This document shows, one piece after another, positions 27,863 through 38,100 of a stretch of DNA of 64,000 bases (positions within the stretch are counted from its first letter, which is position 1; each line of letters starts with the position of its first letter). A program made the position numbers and the translations under genes. The stretch comes from Methylocaldum szegediense (GTDB lineage: Bacteria > Pseudomonadota > Gammaproteobacteria > Methylococcales > Methylococcaceae), in NCBI RefSeq assembly GCF_949769195.1, contig NZ_OX458333.1, forward strand, positions 4,622,001 through 4,686,000, in the 5' to 3' direction. Under the pieces are notes generated by a model that saw only the letters and a program-made list of their open reading frames with translations, ran no database searches and was not told the origin of the DNA.

Positions 27863-30607
27863 TTACCCCGCAAGTTCAACCCTCCACAAAGCGACACCCT
27901 GATAAGTGCCAGCCGACATAAACCGCCTACCATCCACGATTTGCCCTTTGCGTCTCCGGATGTGCTCGCCCAAACGTCGCGAATCAATTGCACCATTTCG
28001 CCCCATTGCAACACATTCCATAGCCTCGATTAACGCACGCCGATCCTCCTCCGAACACACAACATCCGCCACACGCGCAGCCTTCGCCGCAGTGACGGGC
28101 CGGCCTTTGTAAACGCGATGCCACGCTTCCAACAGCCCACCCAGGTTGATGCTCTCGGGATCTTCACCGGCATTGACGCTGAGGCTGTCCACAGGGTCAG
28201 CGCAACCCAGCCAAATCAAGGCATCTCGTACCCCGCGGTTCCACGCCTCGAACGAACCCAAAACATTCGCACCCACATTCGGCCTACCGGCACACACATA
28301 CGCCCGCAGGATCGTGAGTGCCGCCACAATCAGGCTCTCTCGACGCTCATCACAATACGCCAGGAAATCCCGATCGAACGATCTCGCAAATGGCCTTTCG
28401 CATTGTGGATCGATCCGGCAAGCGAGCACTCGCCGGGTCAGGTCACCCGTGATCAAGGTGTTATTGCCCGTGCTTACCAAAACACAATTCGTCGGCACAT
28501 GCACATTCCGACTCACGCCGAGCACCCGATCAGAAAAAGATTGCTGCGTCAGCAGGATACAAATCACATCGGATTTCATTTGAGATGAAACGTTGTCGAG
28601 CAAAATAACCGGGTGTCCCTCTCTCAACAGCGCCGTGAACCGTTTCCGCATCTCGTTTTCGTCGTCGGTGTAGGCCGTTGTCGTAGGCTCCAAGCCGGTA
28701 ACGATTCGTCCGATCGCCCGCGCCAACAAGGTTTTGCCGCTACCCGCTGTCGGCGCGTCGATGTGAAACAGTGGCGCTGTAGGCAGGCTTCGGCGGATCA
28801 CCGCCGTAAGCAGAGCAGCAACCCACACCATTTCGTCGACATCCGTCGCAATCGGGAACGTCGAAACGGCTTCACGAAGCACGCCCAGCGCACCCAAGGC
28901 ATCCTCTCGGCTTGGATGTTGCGGGACAGGCTCAAAGTTGCAACCTCGCAGGTCCAAAAACAGGCCGGTTTCAGGGTCGTAGCCTGGCGCTTCCACCACC
29001 CTTCCATCCGGCGCAAGAGTCGGATGAGACACTGTGCCCGCCAGGTTCGGCAGCCGACTCTCGCCGCCGTTCAGCAACATTTTCAGGACACGTTCCGGCA
29101 AGTCTCGCGTTACCAACTCGCCCTTCGCGTTCGGCTTCCGACATCGCACCAGCGGCGCCAGCATCAAATGCAGCGAATGCTCGTTCAGTGGCTGGATCTC
29201 GGCAATTCCGACAGGTCTTCGAATCGCCCCCGTGGTGCTATCCTCGCGATGAACGACACGCACCAACTCGCCGCCCCGCTGAAACACTTTCGGTTCCGAC
29301 TCGCACAGAAGTGCGTCTTCGCAGGCTTGAACCGCCCGATGTGGTTCTCCTTCCCGAACTATGACATCGGTCCGCTCAACGCGATAGTTAACCCCTCCCC
29401 TGTCGAAGCTGTGCACAATGATCGCTCGGCCATTGGCGTTGACGTACAACTTCGCCCGCCAACGGTTTTCATGGTCCGGATCCCATGGGTCAAGCAGCTC
29501 AGCGCCATCGAATTTCTGCGGATCTCGCAAGACATCGGCGACACTCGCCCGCCCATGTTCCCGGAACATCAGCGGAATCGATCCGGTTAGAACGCGGTTT
29601 TCACTGTATGCACGTTCAACGTCTTGTTCTGCCTGCCGTTCTGGGACGCCTCGAGCGATTAGGTCTCGTTTTTGCCGTTCTCGAAACACTCGCCCAAGTG
29701 CTTCGGCTTCCGGACGCGCCTTTTCCTTCGCAGCCTCGACAAGCTCTCGGTACAGCGCTTCCTCAGCTTCGGTCAGGTCGGCAATCCGTGTGGTGTCCAA
29801 AGCGACACCCGGACAATGTTCAGGATCACGCCGATACTGTCGCAACCCGTCGCCAAGCACCGGCCTCGCGCAAAAGTCCAGCCGTTCAGGACTACTCACC
29901 GCGACATCGATAATGCTTCGTTCGATCATCGCGCCAGACTTCGAGACTTCAATCCGACCGTGCCCAGCCAGCCAGAGCCGTTTGAACAACGCTTTGGTCG
30001 CCCTCGGGATGTCAGCGCCAGACTTCACGCGAATGTAGATGTGCATGCCGCCGGCATCGATAGCAGGTCTTTGCACTAGCCTCACACATCGGTCACCCGC
30101 CCCATCGATAACCTCGAAATCAGCCTTGCCTGGGGCACTTCGATAAATTCCCGATGAAGTCGACGATGCGATGATCTTTTCGGCTTGCGCGAATCCCGGA
30201 ATCACCGCCTCAAAGGCGGCCAAAACATCTTCACGACCTAACGGCACGCCGTTCTTTGGTGGGTCATAGTCGATGAGCCAGACAGCCTCGCCGTCGGGAA
30301 ACCGAAAGTGTTGTTTTGTGCGGGAAATGGCGTACGGATACTTCGGCAAAAGTTTCCGCGAAGCGATTTGCACCCGCTCGAAGTCACAAACTCCCTGTCC
30401 GATCGCGACATTGTTCGGCGAATCAGGATCATTGGCGGCTAAAAGGAAGCGATAAAAACCTTCGAAATCAGTCTCTATCGTTCTGGCTTCGCCGAGCACC
30501 ATGGAACATTGACTGGCGTCCTTGATGATGTTGCCGTTGGCCAGCTCGATAGTCTTGGTCAACAGGCCGTTGGATTTGGTGAATTGCGTGTAAGTAATTG
30601 AATTCAT
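27863..30607 (-). CDS. P4-type primase-helicase (large replication protein of the element)
   Basis: A 914-residue protein. The C-terminal part is a helicase-like ATPase: Walker A DAPTAGSGKTLLARAIG (about residues 615-631), Walker B PVILLDNV (about 668), and a sensor-like VSTGNNTLITGDLTRRVLACRI segment. The N-terminal part (about 1-260) is primase/polymerase-like, with YAISRTKQHFRF, VWLIDYDPPK and GMHIYIRVKSGADIPRA. This is the layout of replication proteins of P4-like satellites and integrative plasmids. The ATG at 30607 (MNSITYTQF) is preferred over a TTG 12 bases upstream. Very likely initiates replication at the adjacent iteron region. Confidence 0.8.
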   Translation of the reverse strand: MNSITYTQFTKSNGLLTKTIELANGNIIKDASQCSMVLGEARTIETDFEGFYRFLLAANDPDSPNNVAIGQGVCDFERVQIASRKLLPKYPYAISRTKQHFRFPDGEAVWLIDYDPPKNGVPLGREDVLAAFEAVIPGFAQAEKIIASSTSSGIYRSAPGKADFEVIDGAGDRCVRLVQRPAIDAGGMHIYIRVKSGADIPRATKALFKRLWLAGHGRIEVSKSGAMIERSIIDVAVSSPERLDFCARPVLGDGLRQYRRDPEHCPGVALDTTRIADLTEAEEALYRELVEAAKEKARPEAEALGRVFRERQKRDLIARGVPERQAEQDVERAYSENRVLTGSIPLMFREHGRASVADVLRDPQKFDGAELLDPWDPDHENRWRAKLYVNANGRAIIVHSFDRGGVNYRVERTDVIVREGEPHRAVQACEDALLCESEPKVFQRGGELVRVVHREDSTTGAIRRPVGIAEIQPLNEHSLHLMLAPLVRCRKPNAKGELVTRDLPERVLKMLLNGGESRLPNLAGTVSHPTLAPDGRVVEAPGYDPETGLFLDLRGCNFEPVPQHPSREDALGALGVLREAVSTFPIATDVDEMVWVAALLTAVIRRSLPTAPLFHIDAPTAGSGKTLLARAIGRIVTGLEPTTTAYTDDENEMRKRFTALLREGHPVILLDNVSSQMKSDVICILLTQQSFSDRVLGVSRNVHVPTNCVLVSTGNNTLITGDLTRRVLACRIDPQCERPFARSFDRDFLAYCDERRESLIVAALTILRAYVCAGRPNVGANVLGSFEAWNRGVRDALIWLGCADPVDSLSVNAGEDPESINLGGLLEAWHRVYKGRPVTAAKAARVADVVCSEEDRRALIEAMECVAMGRNGAIDSRRLGEHIRRRKGQIVDGRRFMSAGTYQGVALWRVELAG

Positions 30608-30728
30608 TGCGAGTCCCAATGGTTGAATGTTACGGGCCGCAATGGACAGAAGGCGGGAATTTGTTAAGATATCAACAGGTTACGTAGATATCCCGCCCCG
30701 CGTCCATGCGGGGTTTTTTTCTTTGTGG

Positions 30729-30920
30729 CTAGCTAGTCCGTTTAGACGCCAGCCACCGCTCAACATCGGCTCGAAGAAAGCCGATTGCACGCTTTCCTAA
30801 GCGAAATTCTTGGGGGAAGGTAGGATCGGTAGCACGCAGCCGGTCGAGCGTCGAAATCGATACTCCAAGGTGTTGCGCTAACGGCCTTTTGCGGAATATG
30901 ATCGAATCGTCCCTATTCAT
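30729..30920 (-). CDS. AlpA family regulator
   Basis: A 63-residue DNA-binding protein of the AlpA/excisionase-like family, with a winged HTH: FRKRPLAQHLGVSISTLDRLRATDPTFPQEFRLGKRAIGFLRADVERWL. In P4-like elements AlpA activates integrase or excision. AAGGA precedes the ATG. It lies between the integrase and primase genes. Confidence 0.88.
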   Translation of the reverse strand: MNRDDSIIFRKRPLAQHLGVSISTLDRLRATDPTFPQEFRLGKRAIGFLRADVERWLASKRTS

Positions 30921-31054
30921 TAACGGTTCCTTCTGGTGGGGGAAGAACTGTCACAAACATGCGACAGGCGTCGTCATTTTTAACGCACGGTTTGAACTTA
31001 GTCAAGAGACCGCAAATCACCGCTAATCCCCTCATTAATCCGCCGACATCGTAC

Positions 31055-32020
31055 TTACCCCAACTTCTCCCGGATGTCCTCCGGTCTTAAGTGCGCGTAG
31101 CGTTTCAGCATGTCCAGACTCTGGTGCCCGGTAATCGCGGATACCTCCATGGTACTCAATCCTTTCTCAATCAGTCGGCTTGTCGCTTCGTGTCTAAGGT
31201 CGTGAAGGTGCAAGTCCTCAATACCCGCTCGACGGCACGCCTTAACAAACGCATGGGTAAGACCGTCAGGCGTCATGTTCCAGACTTTCCCGGTGAGATT
31301 TCGCGGTAATCTCTTTAAAATCGCGACAGCCTTGCTCGTCAGCGGAATTGTTCGCGGTACCATGGTCTTCGTCTGAGGAATGTGAAGCACCCCTCGGCGC
31401 ATATCAACATCCTCCCAGCGCATTGCACACAGCTCACCCCGCCGCATCGCTGTTTCAAGTGCAAACTGAACCATTGTCTGTGCCGTCGGCGACACTGCCA
31501 ACGCTTCAAGCAACCGCTCCAACTCACCGGCTTCTAAGCGCCGTTCCCGCCCTCGCGGCAGTCGCGGAGCCTTTACTGTCGGAACGCCTCCCGGCAAATG
31601 GATTCCCCATTCGCCGTGGGCCAACTTTAAGACGCGATTCAACAAACCCAATTCGTGCTTGACCGATTGCGGACTAAGAGCTTTCAAGCGTTCTTGTCGG
31701 AATTCCGCTAAACGGCAAGGTGTGAGTTCCACCAAGGTATGCTTGCCAAGTTCACGCCGTAGATGTTTGATCCGGGTTTTTTCGGCCTTCTGCCCGCGAA
31801 GCGAAGGTAGTATCTCCGCTTCGAATCGGTCCAAAAGCTCATTGAGTGTCGTGCGCTCGGCGAATGTAGGATTTACAAAGGTACCTTTGCCGATTTGTCC
31901 CTCGATTTCGGCCGCCCACGTCTGAGCGTCTGTCTTTCTCTCGAAGGTTTTGGAGAGCATCTGCCCCTTTTTTCTAACCTGAACCTGCCAACTTGACCCC
32001 CGTTTTCGGATAGTCGCCAT
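31055..32020 (-). CDS. int: Tyrosine recombinase / phage integrase
   Basis: A 321-residue site-specific tyrosine integrase. An N-terminal arm-binding domain (MATIRKRGSSWQVQVRKKG) and SAM-like core-binding domain precede the catalytic domain: first Arg in ETAMRRGELCAMRWEDVD (about 190), H-x-x-R in HDLRHEATSRL (about 273), and GHQSLDMLKRYAHL with the nucleophile Tyr (about 308). GAGG lies before the ATG. It sits 70 bases from the right attachment repeat, as expected for the recombinase that inserted this element in tRNA-Arg. Confidence 0.95.
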   Translation of the reverse strand: MATIRKRGSSWQVQVRKKGQMLSKTFERKTDAQTWAAEIEGQIGKGTFVNPTFAERTTLNELLDRFEAEILPSLRGQKAEKTRIKHLRRELGKHTLVELTPCRLAEFRQERLKALSPQSVKHELGLLNRVLKLAHGEWGIHLPGGVPTVKAPRLPRGRERRLEAGELERLLEALAVSPTAQTMVQFALETAMRRGELCAMRWEDVDMRRGVLHIPQTKTMVPRTIPLTSKAVAILKRLPRNLTGKVWNMTPDGLTHAFVKACRRAGIEDLHLHDLRHEATSRLIEKGLSTMEVSAITGHQSLDMLKRYAHLRPEDIREKLG

Positions 32021-32090
32021 AATCGCCTCTGTGACAGAAGTGTGACACAGGGCGTTGGCCTAATTTGGACATGCGCGGTAAGTTATTGAT

Positions 32091-32142
32091 TGCGCGGCAT
32101 GCGCCCGTAGCTCAGTTGGATAGAGCGTTGGCCTCCGGAGCC
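32091..32142 (+). pseudogene. Right 52-bp attachment repeat, tRNA-Arg 5' fragment
   Basis: An exact copy of the tRNA-Arg upstream bases and 5' half (tRNA part 32101-32142). It breaks off in the anticodon stem and cannot fold as a tRNA. Only 13 unrelated bases (GACTCCTGTACAT) separate it from the first CRISPR repeat. It is attR of the element or a scar of an older insertion. Confidence 0.85.
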
Positions 32143-32155
32143 GACTCCTGTACAT

Positions 32156-35100
32156 GTTTCAATCCACTCCCGGTTATTAAGCCGGGAGTTACGCAAGCCC
32201 GCCAAGTGTTGTCTGTCCAGCCCCGAGTTTCAATCCACTCCCGGTTATTAAGCCGGGAGTTACCCTTTAATCGCGTTGCAAATAATCGACAAAATTGGTT
32301 TCAATCCACTCCCGGTTATTAAGCCGGGAGTTACCCAGGTGGGACTGTTGGCGTTGACGTTGATGCTCGTGTTTCAATCCACTCCCGGTTATTAAGCCGG
32401 GAGTTACGAACAGGGCCGATGCCTGGCTACTGACGTTCGCCGTTTCAATCCACTCCCGGTTATTAAGCCGGGAGTTACACCCCCACCCCCGAGCAATTGT
32501 CCCTTGCACAAGCTGTTTCAATCCACTCCCGGTTATTAAGCCGGGAGTTACGACGTCACGGGGAAGCGTTTTACCAAGCAGCGTCATGTTTCAATCCACT
32601 CCCGGTTATTAAGCCGGGAGTTACCCGCGTCTTCTCCCGGCCGCCAGTCGCGGCACACAAGTTTCAATCCACTCCCGGTTATTAAGCCGGGAGTTACGCA
32701 AGGTATAAGGGTTTTTGGTTCATGTTATGTCTCCGTTTCAATCCACTCCCGGTTATTAAGCCGGGAGTTACATAAAGGCCGAGTTGATGGCATTACGGGA
32801 GGAACGTGTTTCAATCCACTCCCGGTTATTAAGCCGGGAGTTACCGCGCGAAACGACGTCCATCGCCGCGTACAGATCGGGTTTCAATCCACTCCCGGTT
32901 ATTAAGCCGGGAGTTACACACCTTGAGATCGGTCAGCCGCTGCGCCTCGTTTGTTTCAATCCACTCCCGGTTATTAAGCCGGGAGTTACCTCTCTCCTGG
33001 AGAAGCGCGGCGATGTGGACATTCTTGTTTCAATCCACTCCCGGTTATTAAGCCGGGAGTTACCAGGGGAATAACTCCGCCGTTCCTTCTGCGGTTACGT
33101 TTCAATCCACTCCCGGTTATTAAGCCGGGAGTTACCTCGCCCCGCGCACCTTCCAGCGCCGCCTGAGCGGTTTCAATCCACTCCCGGTTATTAAGCCGGG
33201 AGTTACGCGACGCTTACGCGTCCAGGGTCACCGCCGGGATGTTTCAATCCACTCCCGGTTATTAAGCCGGGAGTTACGCACCATCGTCGCGGGCGACATT
33301 CTCACCAACGCCGTTTCAATCCACTCCCGGTTATTAAGCCGGGAGTTACGCTCCGAATTCGAGCGCACGGCGGAAGGCGCCCGGTTTCAATCCACTCCCG
33401 GTTATTAAGCCGGGAGTTACTCGAGGAGATGGAGCTCGCCAAGCAGGGCGTGGACGTTTCAATCCACTCCCGGTTATTAAGCCGGGAGTTACTGAGTTCG
33501 GCTAGGGTCATGCGGGTTTCCTCGCTTGTTTCAATCCACTCCCGGTTATTAAGCCGGGAGTTACCGTTCTGCCGCGGGTGATTTCGGCCACGCTGACCGT
33601 CGTTTCAATCCACTCCCGGTTATTAAGCCGGGAGTTACCCGGCTCGCCGCCGACGGTCACCCGGCGGTGCGGGTTTCAATCCACTCCCGGTTATTAAGCC
33701 GGGAGTTACCTGCTGGGGGCGAACTGCACCGTCCCGGCGTCGACGTTTCAATCCACTCCCGGTTATTAAGCCGGGAGTTACCTGCAAGTCGTAGACCGCG
33801 CGTGGCCGGACGACTGGGTTTCAATCCACTCCCGGTTATTAAGCCGGGAGTTACGCCCAGGACCGGGCGGAGCAGATCCGGATCATCGCCGTTTCAATCC
33901 ACTCCCGGTTATTAAGCCGGGAGTTACTCCTCAGCGACGTCGAGGGCGAAACCACCGTACCGGTTTCAATCCACTCCCGGTTATTAAGCCGGGAGTTACA
34001 TCTGCTCACGCAGTCGCCCGAAATCATCGCGACCGTTTCAATCCACTCCCGGTTATTAAGCCGGGAGTTACGGTCGGGATCATGCCCATGCGCGATCAGT
34101 TCACTGTTTCAATCCACTCCCGGTTATTAAGCCGGGAGTTACAGACATTAGGTTTGTCTTTTCTAATCCGAATAGCAGTTTCAATCCACTCCCGGTTATT
34201 AAGCCGGGAGTTACTTTGTGCGGACGGGGACCTATGCGCTGATTGACAACGGTTTCAATCCACTCCCGGTTATTAAGCCGGGAGTTACTGTTGAAGGTTT
34301 CGGCCAGCGGTCGGTTCAGCGTCGTTTCAATCCACTCCCGGTTATTAAGCCGGGAGTTACCACCGGCCTCCGCTATGCTGAGGAGGACACGATCAAGTTT
34401 CAATCCACTCCCGGTTATTAAGCCGGGAGTTACGCACAGGCGCGCTTAACTTACTTGGGTTTCTTACCTGGTTTCAATCCACTCCCGGTTATTAAGCCGG
34501 GAGTTACGCGCCCAAGACAGGCTCAGACCTCCGAGGATAGCCGTTTCAATCCACTCCCGGTTATTAAGCCGGGAGTTACACCTGATCGCGGCGCTGGTCA
34601 TCAGCTGGTCCTTCGAGTTTCAATCCACTCCCGGTTATTAAGCCGGGAGTTACGGGTATGCGCGCGTCGGACTCACCGCCAATAGCACGTTTCAATCCAC
34701 TCCCGGTTATTAAGCCGGGAGTTACTATCTGTCTTGTAGGTGGAGTATCTGAGAAAGACGTGTTTCAATCCACTCCCGGTTATTAAGCCGGGAGTTACTT
34801 GATTCAATCAACTAGGAGATAAGTCATGATCAGTTTCAATCCACTCCCGGTTATTAAGCCGGGAGTTACCCTGCCCGCGCTCGTCGCAGGCTTCTACGTG
34901 GTAGCGTTTCAATCCACTCCCGGTTATTAAGCCGGGAGTTACACACGTGGGGAAGGGCTACGGGGCGGAGTGGCGGGGTTTCAATCCACTCCCGGTTATT
35001 AAGCCGGGAGTTACTTGATCAGCTTCTTGGCCAGCGCGATAGCTGAGTCGTTTCAATCCACTCCCGGTTATTAAGCCGGGAGTTACTAATCAATCCTCCC

Positions 35101-38100
35101 GCGGCTCGATGAATTGCTCAACGTTTCAATCCACTCCCGGTTATTAAGCCGGGAGTTACTACCGGGCGACCACGAACCCCTACGGTCCCGGTCAGTTTCA
35201 ATCCACTCCCGGTTATTAAGCCGGGAGTTACCGCGAGCGTGACGCCGGGATCGTCCCGGGCGACCCGTTTCAATCCACTCCCGGTTATTAAGCCGGGAGT
35301 TACACCATGAGTAATAACACTAACGGAGGCAATACTTCGTTTCAATCCACTCCCGGTTATTAAGCCGGGAGTTACCGGCCTTGTGGACATCGTGTTCCGC
35401 GTCTTCGGGGTGTTTCAATCCACTCCCGGTTATTAAGCCGGGAGTTACGGCATTGGCCGAGATCGAGGCGCGCCTCCGGCTGGTTTCAATCCACTCCCGG
35501 TTATTAAGCCGGGAGTTACAGCTACAGGGGAAACCTTTAAGCTTAAGTATGACGTTTCAATCCACTCCCGGTTATTAAGCCGGGAGTTACCGACAGCATG
35601 TCTTCCAGTGAATTTATTGAAGGAGTTTCAATCCACTCCCGGTTATTAAGCCGGGAGTTACGGGGCGACACATTGAGGGAGCCGAGGCCGATCTCGGTTT
35701 CAATCCACTCCCGGTTATTAAGCCGGGAGTTACATTGAGACAAGGGATCTGTTCCCCACGCACGTGGGTTTCAATCCACTCCCGGTTATTAAGCCGGGAG
35801 TTACGACCTGATCGAGGGCTGGATCGGCATCCGTCCGGGTTTCAATCCACTCCCGGTTATTAAGCCGGGAGTTACGTTGGATGTGCCTGGCCGTAGACTG
35901 CGGCCTGAATCTCGTTTCAATCCACTCCCGGTTATTAAGCCGGGAGTTACGAGCAAGCACCTTGGCTTGCCCAGCCACTTCGAACGTTTCAATCCACTCC
36001 CGGTTATTAAGCCGGGAGTTACGGGTGGATTTTGCGGGCTAAAAACCATGAAAATCGTTTCAATCCACTCCCGGTTATTAAGCCGGGAGTTACGTTTTCT
36101 CCAACGCTTATCCGTCAAGGGCGACAGAGTTTCAATCCACTCCCGGTTATTAAGCCGGGAGTTACGTCCATTGCTTAGCTATTAAGGATAGTGATAGCGG
36201 GGTTTCAATCCACTCCCGGTTATTAAGCCGGGAGTTACAGCAGCGAAGTAACTATGTGTTTGCCTTGGAGAGGTTTCAATCCACTCCCGGTTATTAAGCC
36301 GGGAGTTACTCATCAGTCAGTTCCTCGGGAACCTCAACCCCGCGGTTTCAATCCACTCCCGGTTATTAAGCCGGGAGTTACCGGCATCAAAGGCATCCAT
36401 CCAACCACGTTCTTCGTTTCAATCCACTCCCGGTTATTAAGCCGGGAGTTACGTCTTTCCGGTGATGTGCAGAATCACTTGACCAGGTTTCAATCCACTC
36501 CCGGTTATTAAGCCGGGAGTTACTTGCGGGTTCAAACTGCATGACACGATGATCTACCAGTTTCAATCCACTCCCGGTTATTAAGCCGGGAGTTACGTCC
36601 TATCTCGCTTAATCTATTCAGACATCAAGGAGTTTCAATCCACTCCCGGTTATTAAGCCGGGAGTTACTTCTTTTAGATGGAGACATACATACTGCTAAT
36701 CAGGTTTCAATCCACTCCCGGTTATTAAGCCGGGAGTTACGGCGCTTCATCGGCATCGAGCGCGTATCGGATTATATCGTTTCAATCCACTCCCGGTTAT
36801 TAAGCCGGGAGTTACCCTAGTTGTACACTGTAGTGCAACCAAGCCTAGCATGTTTCAATCCACTCCCGGTTATTAAGCCGGGAGTTACGCCTTTTTCCAC
36901 TCCGTACGATGTCGGTTCCCATGTTTCAATCCACTCCCGGTTATTAAGCCGGGAGTTACGATTTACCTCATGTGTACCTTTTAGTTCTATTTATGTTTCA
37001 ATCCACTCCCGGTTATTAAGCCGGGAGTTACGCGCTTGATATGCGGCGGGTCGAATGCCACCAGCCTGTTTCAATCCACTCCCGGTTATTAAGCCGGGAG
37101 TTACCACCCGGCGTTGTAGTAGATCACAGCTTGGCTTTGTTTCAATCCACTCCCGGTTATTAAGCCGGGAGTTACACCGCACCGCACACCACAGCTGCCA
37201 GCGCTACGCAGTTTCAATCCACTCCCGGTTATTAAGCCGGGAGTTACACCAGGCCCGTAAGGGCATTTATTTAGGAGCTTTGTTTCAATCCACTCCCGGT
37301 TATTAAGCCGGGAGTTACGTCATCGCTTTCGCTTGCGCGTCCAGCATGGCCGGTTTCAATCCACTCCCGGTTATTAAGCCGGGAGTTACTTATTAAGTAC
37401 GTTGTTCGTAATAAAGGAACTAAAGTTTCAATCCACTCCCGGTTATTAAGCCGGGAGTTACTAGACGCCTAATCCTGTAACAGCCGACAAATATTTGTTT
37501 CAATCCACTCCCGGTTATTAAGCCGGGAGTTACTGCATGATACGATGATCTTTGATCGCGATAGTTTTCAGTTTCAATCCACTCCCGGTTATTAAGCCGG
37601 GAGTTACAAATCTGCTCATTCGTTTCCTCTCATAGCCTTCATGTTTCAATCCACTCCCGGTTATTAAGCCGGGAGTTACGCTGGAAGAGGTGGAGAGATT
37701 ATTCAGGCTATTTGGTTTCAATCCACTCCCGGTTATTAAGCCGGGAGTTACGGGTGTCCTGGAGTTGGACCTAAGAAGGCTCAAAGTTTCAATCCACTCC
37801 CGGTTATTAAGCCGGGAGTTACGTCCGGATCGGGCCGGGCGCCGGCTAGCCGCGTTTGTTTCAATCCACTCCCGGTTATTAAGCCGGGAGTTACCGACCA
37901 CTATGTCATCGAATATTCGACCGACAACCAGTTTCAATCCACTCCCGGTTATTAAGCCGGGAGTTACCTAACCAAACCACCGCCCACGGACGGGCATAAC
38001 CTGTTTCAATCCACTCCCGGTTATTAAGCCGGGAGTTACGATAAGCCTGTGGTGTCTCTCTAGGGGCTCAAAAAGTTTCAATCCACTCCCGGTTATTAAG

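Noticed and set aside
32101-32142. A second tRNA-Arg gene
   Set aside because: Only the 5' half is present; it lacks the T arm and acceptor 3' strand.
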